This document shows positions 54,601 to 62,055 of a stretch of DNA of 64,000 nucleotides, in pieces (position 1 is the stretch's first letter; each line of letters starts with the position of its first letter). Origin of the DNA: Chitinophaga pinensis (lineage in GTDB: Bacteria; Bacteroidota; Bacteroidia; Flavobacteriales_D; Crocinitomicaceae); the NCBI GenBank assembly GCA_945863605.1, contig CAMAZP010000010.1:23429-87428 (forward strand). The letters are read 5' to 3'. The notes below the pieces were generated by a model. That model saw only the letters and a program-made list of their open reading frames with translations. It was not told the DNA's origin and searched no databases. Both the position numbers and the translations under genes were made by a program.

Positions 54601-55407
54601 TTGAACTGTAATTTGTTCAGATGTACTACCCGTACAACCAGAAACAGTATTTTGTGATGCTAATTGAATATTGAAAGTACCTGGTGTATTAAATGTAAAA
54701 GTCGGATTTTGTTCATCACTAGATCCTTGTCCTCCGAAATTCCAATTCCAAGAGTTTGCTCCTGCTGTAGAATTATCTCCAAAACTGACAGCTTGTCCTA
54801 AACACACAACTGTAGGTAAACTAATACCAGCTTGGTAATTAGAAACTGAAATTTGTTGAGCAACTACAGAACTGCAACCAGTTGTATTATTTGTTACTGT
54901 TAATGTTATTGGATAATCTCCTACTGAGTTATATGTTTGAGAAGGTGGATTCTGTGCAGTTGAATTTTGTGTATTTCCAAAATCCCAGCTGTAAGAAAAG
55001 TTACCAACGTTTGTACTTGTATTGTTAAATGTAAGTGTTAATGGTACTATACAACCTTGACCTAATATGGAGAAACTAGCGTTTGGTGAAGCTAATACAG
55101 TAATATAACCTGGTTTAACTTCTGCATCAGCTACGCCGTTTGAGTTTGTCACAACAAGTGTTACTGGATATGTTCCGGGAGTTTGATATACGTGTGTAGC
55201 ATTTACTCCAACCAATGAATCTCCGTCACCAAAATACCATGCATTAAAAACGATTGGTGATGCACCATTAGCAGTGGAGGTATTATTAAAATTAACAATT
55301 GTACCCGCACATACAGACAAAGGTGATGCTGTAAAATTGGCTGTTGGCGTTTGACTATATAAAATAGAAAACGAAAACAAAAAAGTGAAAAAAAGAAGAT
55401 TCTTCAT
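51619..55407 (-). CDS. T9SS type B protein with about thirteen PKD domains
   Basis: 1262 residues with a signal peptide (MKNLLFFTFLFSFSILYSQ). Nearly the whole mature protein is tandem PKD-like beta-sandwiches of about 85-90 residues. I count about 13 by their central W-x-F/W-G-x-G-like strands (WYFGDGDS, YSWDFGNT, WNWNFGNG, WSWNFGNN and others). Several later ones are degenerate (WKWDDGSPN). The last about 95 residues are the gliding-motility-associated sorting domain (YVPNVFTPNGDGTNDFF, then TNRWGNIVWNRD and WDGTDDGGA). A long, Ser/Thr-rich, rod-like surface or matrix protein; ligand unknown. Confidence 0.9.
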   Translation of the reverse strand: MKNLLFFTFLFSFSILYSQTPTANFTASPLSVCAGTIVNFNNTSTANGASPIVFNAWYFGDGDSLVGVNATHVYQTPGTYPVTLVVTNSNGVADAEVKPGYITVLASPNASFSILGQGCIVPLTLTFNNTSTNVGNFSYSWDFGNTQNSTAQNPPSQTYNSVGDYPITLTVTNNTTGCSSVVAQQISVSNYQAGISLPTVVCLGQAVSFGDNSTAGANSWNWNFGGQGSSDEQNPTFTFNTPGTFNIQLASQNTVSGCTGSTSEQITVQPTPTPSFTASPLTNCAPSVVNFVNTSAGGVTYTWNFGNGTAPYTGNNPPPQTYPINGSFPVSLTMTTSTGCVGTTIIPSFINVTDVQANFTADVTGGCTPLTVNFTDNSISPNQATNPIVSWNWNFGNGQTSTLQNPPAQTYQIGVYDVTLTVTTQSGCTATVSLSDYIKVGQINSINFSVDTTVNCIKNDFEFTSFVSTNPSNPDSTEITYFWDFTDGTSTQQNPIYQFTSDTGYFNVMLVVDYRGCKDTLEIDSLIYINAPISNFTPSETLFCNPNGFPVSLSITDDATHGELSDDVLMIWKWDDGSPNTVLDDIDLDDANLGSVSHSFNGYGSYTIEQVIYNFTTGCSDSTTSVIDISMVVPNFTLSNDSICQGDTLFMYDASSTWATPPNPHPLQTWEFDMGNNTNPVNMGDTANYVYTTPGTYLIEMIVTNSVGCSDSSTLVVSVLSPPFAVLSSDPIIGCSPLLVNFTNNSLSLNGLALASFEYTFSDDSSSITTNSINTPVNHTFNGTGTFYAELIVTDVFGCSSIPASNPITITTPSSFFSVDNIVCNGQTINTTNTSTGIAPLTYEWFLDGNSISTDENISTIFNETNITIGVTSSIHTVTLVSTDANGCKDTIGNLITVSIPFAIPTYTFSGATSDSSGNFTCPPLFVSLSDSSVSYGSITNWDWQFGASSGSSSLQNPSTVYALPGYNDLFLSITDEYGCVADTLIEDYVVIGGPYGEPSWTQNVGFCAQGASFSVSNPQNVFGSIWEMGDLNTVTNDLDFNYNYSSQGTYTPGVTLFDSLGCEVFYPLNDITVLDDGLTAGFSINPNPVEQGALAVFSDQSVTIGAPIITWSWNFGNNQSIDVLTNSNQSTSYPVGGYYDITLIVTDAIGCIDSITQSIFVKDPDIYVPNVFTPNGDGTNDFFNLPFDGFKSYNIIITNRWGNIVWNRDRDAAKPLLLWDGTDDGGADCTDGVYFYMLTGEMKGGTMVSKNGFVTKISSTP

Positions 55408-55495
55408 TTAATTATTATTTGGAACGTAAAAGTAAAAACTTGACGGTTAAATACAACTATTTGATGCATAACTTTATATCGAATTTAAAATAAAT

Positions 55496-58159
55496 TTAAT
55501 CTATGACAACTGAATTATACCATTTAGAAATTTCATTGTATTCTATTTGCTTTCTTGAAGCTATACTTTCAACTTGTTCTTTCGAAATTTTTCCGAGTCC
55601 AAAGTACTTTGCATCAGGATGTGCAAAATACCAACCACTAACAGAAGATGCAGGTAACATTGCTAAACTCTCAGTTAGTGAAACTCCCGTTAATTCAGTA
55701 GCATTTAAAATTTCAAACAGACCAATTTTCTCTTGGTGATCAGGACAAGCTGGATAACCGGGTGCAGGACGAATTCCACGATAAGTTTCTTTGATTAACT
55801 CTTCGTTTGTCAAGATTTCATCTATTGCATAGCCCCAATGCTTTCTTCGAACTTCTAGATGCATGTATTCAGCTAAAGCCTCAGCTAAACGATCAGCCAA
55901 TGCTTTAATTAATATTGAATTATAATCGTCGTGATCTGCTTCGAAACGCTGAACATGCTCCTCTAAACCTATTCCAGTAGTCACAACAAATCCACCAATA
56001 TAATCTTCTAATCCACTTTCCTTTGGTGCAATAAAATCAGCTAATGCTAAATTTGGTTGTCCGGCCGTTTTCTTCGTTTGTTGACGTAAGGTAATTTGTT
56101 TGTGAATTACTTCGATTCTAGACTCATCAGCATAAATCTCAATGTCATCACCTACTGAATTTGCTGGGAATAAACCTATAACTGCTCTTGCTTCCAACCA
56201 ATTCTCAGTCACAATTTTCTGCAACATTTCTTGGGCATCTGCAAATAATTTAGTTGCCTCTAGACCAACAACATCGTCTGTCAAAATATTCGGATAGCGA
56301 CCGTGTAATTCCCAAGTTTGAAAGAATGGTGTCCAGTCAATAAAATGAACTATTTCAGATAAAGGAATATTTGTAAATAATTGATACCCTAAAAACGAGG
56401 GTTTAATAATATCAGATTCTTTGAAATCAATTTTTAATTTATTTGCCTGTGCGTCGGCTAATTTCAAAATTTCTTTTGCTCCACGGTGCTTTTCATGATG
56501 TTCTCTCACACGAACATATTCTGCTTTTAATTCCTTTATGAAATTGTCTTTTTTCGGTCCCAATAAACTTTCTACAACTGTTACCGAACGCGAAGCATCC
56601 AAAACGTGAACCGTTTGACCTTTGGTATAATATTGATCTATTTTAACAGCAGTATGTACTTTTGAAGTTGTAGCGCCGCCAATCAATAATGGAATTGATA
56701 AATTCGCACGTTCCATTTCTTTTGCAAGGTGAACCATTTCATCCAATGAAGGCGTTATCAAACCGCTTAATCCAATAACATCTACATTCTCCTCGATTGC
56801 TTTTTGAATGATTTTTTCAGCTGGAACCATCACTCCCATATCAATCACTTCGTAGTTGTTACAACCTAAAACTACACCAACAATGTTTTTCCCAATATCG
56901 TGAACATCTCCTTTAACTGTTGCCATTAGTATTCTTCCTGCATACGAGCTTACTCCGTCTTTTTCAGCTTCTATAAAAGGCAATAAATAGGCAACTGCTT
57001 TTTTCATTACACGAGCTGACTTTACAACTTGGGGAAGGAACATTTTTCCACTACCGAATAAATCTCCTACGATGTTCATGCCATCCATCAATGGTCCTTC
57101 TATTACTTCAATTGGGCGTTTGTATAACTTGCGACATTCCTCCACGTCTTCGTCAATGAATTCCACCAAACCTTTCACCAAAGCATGACTTAATCGTTCT
57201 TGCACAGAAACATTTCTCCAAGACAAATCGATTTCTCTTTTCTTTCCGTTTCCTTTGACTGTTTCTGCATATTCTAATAATCGTTCTGTTGCATCTGGTC
57301 TACGATTCAATAGTACGTCTTCAACAAATTCTAATAATTCTTTATCAATATCTGTATAAACTTCTAACATAGAGGGGTTTACAATCCCCATATCCATCCC
57401 GTTTAAAATCGCGTGATACAAAAATGCTGCATGCATTGCTTCACGTACTTTGTTATTTCCTCTGAATGAGAATGATACATTTGAAACACCACCGCTCACA
57501 TGTGCACCTTGCAAGTTCTCTCGAATCCATTTTGTCGCTCTAAAGAAATCTAAAGCATTATTATTGTGCTCTTCCATTCCCGTTGCGACAGGGAAAATAT
57601 TAGGGTCAAAAATGATGTCTTCTTTTGGAAAACCTACAATATCAACTAAAACGTCATAGGACCTCTTACAAATTTCTATTCGTCGTTCATACGAATCTGC
57701 CTGTCCATTTTCATCAAAAGCCATCACAATTACTGCTGCTCCGAAACGTTTGATTGTTTTTGCTTGTTTAATAAAATTAGCTTCACCTTCTTTTAGAGAA
57801 ATTGAATTCACAACTCCTTTACCTTGAATGCATTTCATTCCTGCCTCAATAATTTCCCATTTGGAACTATCAATCATAATTGGAACACGAGCAATGTCAG
57901 GTTCGGAAGCTATCAAATTCAAAAATTTAATCATCGCTTCTTTTCCATCAATCATACCTTCGTCCATATTGACATCAATGATTTGTGCACCACCCTCTAC
58001 TTGGTCTCTTGCAACAGCCAATGCTGCCTCAAAATCACCCTCCTTAATCATGCGCAAAAACGCTTTAGAGCCCGTCACATTTGTACGTTCTCCGACATTT
58101 ACAAAATTGCTTTGTGGGGTTACTATGAGTGGTTCGAGACCTGATAATTTAAGAGACAT
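55496..58159 (-). CDS. metH: cobalamin-dependent methionine synthase, lacking the homocysteine domain
   Basis: 887 residues against about 1227 for E. coli MetH. In order: the pterin (methyl-tetrahydrofolate) domain (about 1-290, [11 protein letters not shown] and INVNMDEG-like [11 protein letters not shown]), the helical cap (about 300-420), the B12-binding domain ([11 protein letters not shown] with the cobalt-ligating His, then [12 protein letters not shown] and LLIGGATTS), and the SAM-dependent reactivation domain (about 570-885, [12 protein letters not shown]). The N-terminal homocysteine-binding domain is missing. In Bacteroidota it is often encoded by a separate gene. It is not within this window. 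No cobalamin riboswitch is seen in the about 150 bp upstream. Confidence 0.93.
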   Translation of the reverse strand: MSLKLSGLEPLIVTPQSNFVNVGERTNVTGSKAFLRMIKEGDFEAALAVARDQVEGGAQIIDVNMDEGMIDGKEAMIKFLNLIASEPDIARVPIMIDSSKWEIIEAGMKCIQGKGVVNSISLKEGEANFIKQAKTIKRFGAAVIVMAFDENGQADSYERRIEICKRSYDVLVDIVGFPKEDIIFDPNIFPVATGMEEHNNNALDFFRATKWIRENLQGAHVSGGVSNVSFSFRGNNKVREAMHAAFLYHAILNGMDMGIVNPSMLEVYTDIDKELLEFVEDVLLNRRPDATERLLEYAETVKGNGKKREIDLSWRNVSVQERLSHALVKGLVEFIDEDVEECRKLYKRPIEVIEGPLMDGMNIVGDLFGSGKMFLPQVVKSARVMKKAVAYLLPFIEAEKDGVSSYAGRILMATVKGDVHDIGKNIVGVVLGCNNYEVIDMGVMVPAEKIIQKAIEENVDVIGLSGLITPSLDEMVHLAKEMERANLSIPLLIGGATTSKVHTAVKIDQYYTKGQTVHVLDASRSVTVVESLLGPKKDNFIKELKAEYVRVREHHEKHRGAKEILKLADAQANKLKIDFKESDIIKPSFLGYQLFTNIPLSEIVHFIDWTPFFQTWELHGRYPNILTDDVVGLEATKLFADAQEMLQKIVTENWLEARAVIGLFPANSVGDDIEIYADESRIEVIHKQITLRQQTKKTAGQPNLALADFIAPKESGLEDYIGGFVVTTGIGLEEHVQRFEADHDDYNSILIKALADRLAEALAEYMHLEVRRKHWGYAIDEILTNEELIKETYRGIRPAPGYPACPDHQEKIGLFEILNATELTGVSLTESLAMLPASSVSGWYFAHPDAKYFGLGKISKEQVESIASRKQIEYNEISKWYNSVVID

Positions 58160-58253
58160 ATTATTTTGTAATTCTTAAAAAGTTAATTGTTAACAGTAAT
58201 TGGTAGATTAAAACAAATAATCTATTTTTTAGTTTAAAAACATTGTAAACACT

Positions 58254-58287
58254 AAAACAAAAAAGGCCAACAATTTCTCGTCAGCCT
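58254..58287 (-). terminator. Rho-independent terminator after rpmA
   Basis: Nine-bp stem between 58279-58287 and 58262-58270 with two G-T wobbles and an 8-nt loop; on the minus strand a T-rich tract follows (plus-strand A-run 58254-58262). It ends the rplU-rpmA transcript before metH. Confidence 0.8.
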
Positions 58288-58311
58288 TCCTATAAAATAA
58301 ATTTTGAATTG

Positions 58312-58581
58312 TTATGCGTTCGCAGTTTCAATTGCTACAACTGAAACGAATGAACGGTTGTCTTTTTTCTTGCGAAATTCAACTAAACCATCAGTTAAAG
58401 CAAATAAAGTATGGTCTTTACCAATACCTACATTAACTCCTGGGTGATGTTGAGTGCCACGTTGACGAACGATAATATTTCCTGCAATTGCAGCTTGTCC
58501 CCCGAAAATTTTAACTCCCAAGCGTTTGCTATGTGACTCACGACCGTTTTTTGAACTACCGACTCCTTTTTTATGTGCCAT
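58312..58581 (-). CDS. rpmA: 50S ribosomal protein L27
   Basis: 89 residues. The N-terminus [20 protein letters not shown] reaches the peptidyl-transferase centre and starts directly with MAHKKG. There is no cleavable leader such as Firmicutes have. [20 protein letters not shown] is diagnostic. It follows rplU after 34 bp, the usual order, and is closed by a hairpin at 58254-58287. Confidence 0.97.
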   Translation of the reverse strand: MAHKKGVGSSKNGRESHSKRLGVKIFGGQAAIAGNIIVRQRGTQHHPGVNVGIGKDHTLFALTDGLVEFRKKKDNRSFVSVVAIETANA

Positions 58582-58615
58582 CGTATAAAATTTTAATCCT
58601 TAATAGGAAAGTTAA

Positions 58616-58927
58616 TTATGCTTTAATATCTGTAATTGTGATCGCCGTAAATTGTTGACGGTGACCATTTTTCTTTTTGTAACCCTTTCTTCGTTTCTTT
58701 TTGAAAACGATCACCTTATCACCTTTGACATGGTCGATTACTTCAGCGGTGATTTTAGCACCGTCTATAGCTGGGGCGCCAATGTTGATTTTACCATCGT
58801 TATCTATCAATAAAACTCGGTCAAATTCGATTTTTGAACCTAAGTCAGATGCTAAACGATGTACAAAAATCTTTTGGTCTTTTTGCACTTTAAATTGCTG
58901 CCCTGCTATCTCTACTATTGCGTACAT
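58616..58927 (-). CDS. rplU: 50S ribosomal protein L21
   Basis: 103 residues, normal length. [20 protein letters not shown] at the start and the basic [18 protein letters not shown] stretch near the end are diagnostic for this 23S rRNA-binding protein. First gene of rplU-rpmA with a good -7 box upstream. Confidence 0.97.
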   Translation of the reverse strand: MYAIVEIAGQQFKVQKDQKIFVHRLASDLGSKIEFDRVLLIDNDGKINIGAPAIDGAKITAEVIDHVKGDKVIVFKKKRRKGYKKKNGHRQQFTAITITDIKA

Positions 58928-58966
58928 ATAGCTTTTTATTTAATATTAATTTATAAATTAGGAGGG

Positions 58967-58974
58967 CAAAGATA
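58967..58974 (-). promoter_or_regulatory. -7 box of rplU-rpmA
   Basis: TATCTTTG on the minus strand, an exact TAnnTTTG match, 39 bp before the rplU start. Confidence 0.55.
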
Positions 58975-59001
58975 GTGTTTTAATCCTTAATGACAAATTA
59001 T

Positions 59002-59922
59002 TCACAAAGTTTTCTTAATATTTATAAGAAGATGACCATAATTCGCTGTAATTACTCCAATTAATACGACAATCATTGAGGCGATTTGCCCCCAAGTTAA
59101 ACTCTCTTTGAAGAAAAACCCGATGATAACAGCTACTACTGGAATAAAATACGTGACGCTACTTGCAAATAATGCTGAAGACATACGAATAATTCCATTG
59201 AATAGAAACACAGCCATAGCAGTTCCAAAAAGCGCAAGAATAGAAATATAACCTAATCCTTCTAGCGCGTGTTCATTCTTTAAAATAACAGATGGTGTTC
59301 CGAAAACAAAGAAAGCTATTAAAGCAGGTAAAAACACCATCAAAAAAGCCAAAGCGGTTATGTCAACAGAAGAATAATGTTGAAGTTTGTTTTTAATTGT
59401 AGTTAAACTTACACCATATAGTAAAGTCGCTAAAACAATAGCTAAAACGTGAAAAATACTTGAATTTAAAGAAACAGATTTACCAGCATTAATTAACAGT
59501 ATTATACCAATAGTTCCAATTAAAGTACCTGCAATTTGAAAAGTGGTAATTTGTTGTTTGTAAATCAAATACCCAATTATAATTGTAAAAATTGGAGTAA
59601 AACTATTTAACATACCCGCAAAACCTGATGAAATTCCAGTTTCTGCATACGTAAATAGAAAAGCAGGAAAAAAGTTTCCACAAAATCCCACAATTGAGAA
59701 AAATAATAAATCTCTCCTTGCCTTTAATTTTTTAACTGCACGAATAGAAAAAGGGAGTAATACGCTTGAAGCAATCAACATTCGTAAAGCCCCTACTTGT
59801 GCGGATGAAAATATGTTACCACCATCATCTGTGAACATTCCTTTTTTCATCAATATGAAAGAGCTACCCCAAATACACGCTAGTGTAATTAAAAGCACCC
59901 AGCTTTTGGTAGTGTTTGACAT
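59002..59922 (-). CDS. EamA/DMT-family permease
   Basis: 306 residues with about ten hydrophobic helices in two EamA repeats (ITLACIWGSSFILMKKGM in the first, VTYFIPVVAVIIGFFFKESL in the second). A metabolite exporter of unknown substrate, not closely similar in sequence to the EamA protein at 25392. It is transcribed away from mraZ. A start further upstream is not supported because the sequence there is not membrane-like. Confidence 0.85.
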   Translation of the reverse strand: MSNTTKSWVLLITLACIWGSSFILMKKGMFTDDGGNIFSSAQVGALRMLIASSVLLPFSIRAVKKLKARRDLLFFSIVGFCGNFFPAFLFTYAETGISSGFAGMLNSFTPIFTIIIGYLIYKQQITTFQIAGTLIGTIGIILLINAGKSVSLNSSIFHVLAIVLATLLYGVSLTTIKNKLQHYSSVDITALAFLMVFLPALIAFFVFGTPSVILKNEHALEGLGYISILALFGTAMAVFLFNGIIRMSSALFASSVTYFIPVVAVIIGFFFKESLTWGQIASMIVVLIGVITANYGHLLINIKKTL

Positions 59923-60120
59923 GGTTGTAAAATTAACTTAAAACTCAAAACAGAACTCGAAAAGGTAAAATTAAAAATTTGACTTAGCATCCGTTTTGAT
60001 AAATTAACATGAAGTTTAAAAGAACAACAATTGTAAATTATTATTTTATTTAAAAATTGAATAAAAATAAAACCACCCAACACCAAGCAATCATATATTT
60101 ATTGATTTTTCAACAATTTA

Positions 60121-60135
60121 CCACTTTATCCCACT
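60121..60135 (-). promoter_or_regulatory. mraZ: distal pair of MraZ-like boxes
   Basis: On the minus strand AGTGG occurs twice with 10-bp spacing (CCACT on the plus strand at 60121-60125 and 60131-60135). It mirrors the proximal pair and points the opposite way. Confidence 0.45.
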
Positions 60136-60238
60136 AATACATAAACTTTAATTTTATTAGTAATTATAAGATTTCTGTTACTCAAAAAGAAACCTTTTAA
60201 ATTGTATAACGTTACAAGTTATCAACAATTTAAAGTTT

Positions 60239-60258
60239 AGTGGTAAAAAGTGGTAAAA
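60239..60258 (+). promoter_or_regulatory. mraZ: proximal pair of MraZ-like boxes
   Basis: The 10-mer AGTGGTAAAA is repeated directly with no gap (60239-60248 and 60249-60258), placing TGG on one DNA face every 10 bp. Known MraZ operators are direct repeats of TGGGN or AAAGTG-type boxes at about this spacing in front of mraZ. The boxes sit just upstream of the -7 box, so binding should repress. Confidence 0.6.
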
Positions 60259-60286
60259 TACCATTATTTTTACCCATTATAACGCT

Positions 60287-60745
60287 ATGGCAGGATTAGT
60301 AGGAGAATTTGAAGTTAAACTGGATGAAAAAGGCCGGTTTTTATTTCCTTCCGGATTACGGAGGCAACTTTCTTCTGCGACTCAGAAAGATTTTATGTTG
60401 AATAAAGGTTTTGAGGATTGTTTGACACTTTACCCACTTACAGAATGGGAAAAGTTAAGTTCAAAGCTCTCCACTTTAAATTTATTCATCGAAAGAAATC
60501 GCTTGTTTTACCGCATGTTTCATCAAGGTGCTAAACAAATCACTTTAGACAATGCTGGTAGAGTACTAGTTCCTTCTGCTCATGTAGAAAGAGTTGGTCT
60601 TAAACAAGAAGTAATGTTGATTGCTTACAACGATCGCATTGAAATCTGGGATAAGTCTAAATACTTCGATATGATCGAAGCGAACATGGCAAATTTCGCT
60701 GAGTTAGCGAATGAAGTAATGGGTGACTTAAACAATGGAGAATAA
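60287..60745 (+). CDS. mraZ: transcriptional regulator MraZ
   Basis: 152 residues with two AbrB-like halves. The first is GEFEVKLDEKGRFLFPSGLR; the second is KQITLDNAGRVLVPSAHVER. Both carry the D-x-x-G-R core that binds DNA as a ring-shaped oligomer. MraZ represses its own operon and others by binding TGGG-like repeats. Candidate boxes lie 29-48 bp upstream. It overlaps rsmH by 11 bp and opens the division and cell-wall cluster. Confidence 0.95.
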   Translation: MAGLVGEFEVKLDEKGRFLFPSGLRRQLSSATQKDFMLNKGFEDCLTLYPLTEWEKLSSKLSTLNLFIERNRLFYRMFHQGAKQITLDNAGRVLVPSAHVERVGLKQEVMLIAYNDRIEIWDKSKYFDMIEANMANFAELANEVMGDLNNGE

Positions 60746-61649
60746 TTTAGAATACCACGTTCCTGTACTATTAAATGAATGTGTTGAAGGTTTAGCCATC
60801 AAGCCAAATGGGGTTTATGTGGATGTAACTTTCGGTGGTGGTGGTCATTCCAAACTTATTCTTGAAAACCTCAACTCAGAAGGTAAATTAATCGCATTTG
60901 ATCAAGATGCAGACGCTAACAAAAATCGTTTAGATGCTCCAAATTTCAATTTTGTTGCCTCCAATTTTGCATTTCTCAAAAATCACTTAAAGCTTTTAAA
61001 AATCAATAAAATTGATGGATTATTGGCTGATTTAGGTGTTTCTTCCCATCAGTTTGACGCCGCTGCTAGAGGATTTACAATTCGAGAAGATGCGCCTTTA
61101 GACATGCGTATGAATCAATTCTTAGATCGTTCTGCATATCACGTGGTAAATGAAGATACTGAAGAACAATTGATTTCCATTTTTAGATATTATGGTGAAC
61201 TTTCAAATGCACGCGCTATTGCACAAGAATTGATTTTGAAACGTGCTGACAATCCAATTAAAACCACTTTCGAATTGATGGACGCACTCAAAAGATTTGC
61301 TCCGAAATTTAAAGACCATAAATTCTATGCGCAAGTATTTCAAGCGATTAGAATTGAAGTAAATCAAGAATTAGAAGTTTTAAAACAAATGTTGGAACAA
61401 GCAGCTGATATGTTAGCTCCAGGTGGAAGATTAGTGGTAATGTCGTATCATTCATTGGAAGACAGATTGGTGAAAAACTTTATGAAACGTGGTTCATTTG
61501 ATGGTGAAATTGAAAAAGATTTCTTTGGAAATGTTCAAAAACCGTTGACTGAAATCGTACGACACCCGATTATTCCAAACGAGGAAGAAATAAAAAGAAA
61601 TACGCGCGCTCGAAGTGCCAAATTAAGAATAGCAGAGAAAAATGACTGA
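60735..61649 (+). CDS. rsmH: 16S rRNA (cytosine-1402-N4)-methyltransferase
   Basis: 304 residues. It methylates C1402 in the ribosomal P-site. The opening YHVPVLLNECVEGL, the SAM-binding YVDVTFGGGGHS, the catalytic-region GLLADLGVSSHQFD and the C-terminal SYHSLEDRLVKNFM are diagnostic. Second gene of the division cluster; overlaps mraZ (11 bp) and the FtsL-like gene (8 bp). Confidence 0.97.
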   Translation: MENNLEYHVPVLLNECVEGLAIKPNGVYVDVTFGGGGHSKLILENLNSEGKLIAFDQDADANKNRLDAPNFNFVASNFAFLKNHLKLLKINKIDGLLADLGVSSHQFDAAARGFTIREDAPLDMRMNQFLDRSAYHVVNEDTEEQLISIFRYYGELSNARAIAQELILKRADNPIKTTFELMDALKRFAPKFKDHKFYAQVFQAIRIEVNQELEVLKQMLEQAADMLAPGGRLVVMSYHSLEDRLVKNFMKRGSFDGEIEKDFFGNVQKPLTEIVRHPIIPNEEEIKRNTRARSAKLRIAEKND

Positions 61650-62055
61650 GAACGAATTTGAAACATACGAAAATGGCGAAAAAACAGGAACTCAGTCTGA
61701 AAACAAGACAAGTTCCAAAAAAAGCACAAGCAAAAAACCGAATGCTTTTATGCAAATATTGAATGGAGAGTTTCTAACTAAAGATTTCTTTTTAAGCAAT
61801 TTAGAATATATATTTTTTATTATGGGTTTATTACTTGTGATTGTATCCAAAGGTTATTACGGTAAACAACTAGTAGATGAAACAAATAAGACACAACGAG
61901 AATTAGATCAAAAAGCCGCGGAATACATCGAAGCAAAATCTAAATTAGAATTTGTAACAAGAAGATACAAATTAGTAGAAAAATTAAAATCAAGGGATTT
62001 ACAAGAATCTCAGAATACTAAAAAAGTGATTCGTTTAAAAAAATCAGATGAATAA
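61642..62055 (+). CDS. FtsL-like bitopic division protein
   Basis: 137 residues. A hydrophilic, Lys/Ser-rich cytoplasmic N-terminus of about 50 residues, one transmembrane segment (YIFFIMGLLLVIVSKGYY, about 54-72), then a periplasmic helix rich in heptads (about 75-130). This size and topology, and the position between rsmH and the transpeptidase gene, match FtsL of Bacteroidota. FtsL joins FtsB and FtsQ to activate septal peptidoglycan synthesis. Sequence similarity alone would be weak; the call rests on context. Overlaps both neighbours by 8 bp. Confidence 0.75.
   Translation: MTENEFETYENGEKTGTQSENKTSSKKSTSKKPNAFMQILNGEFLTKDFFLSNLEYIFFIMGLLLVIVSKGYYGKQLVDETNKTQRELDQKAAEYIEAKSKLEFVTRRYKLVEKLKSRDLQESQNTKKVIRLKKSDE

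Larger units (their letters stand above)
59923..60286. other. 364-bp divergent promoter region before the division cluster
   Basis: No gene is seen. It is strongly A/T-rich and carries two pairs of AGTGG boxes (listed separately) and a near-match -7 box TATTTTTA at 60265-60272, which would give mraZ a very short leader. Confidence 0.5.

Noticed and set aside
58160..58311. Cobalamin or SAM riboswitch before metH
   Set aside because: The gap is about 150 bp and is partly taken up by the rpmA terminator; no recognisable B12-box or SAM-type fold was seen.
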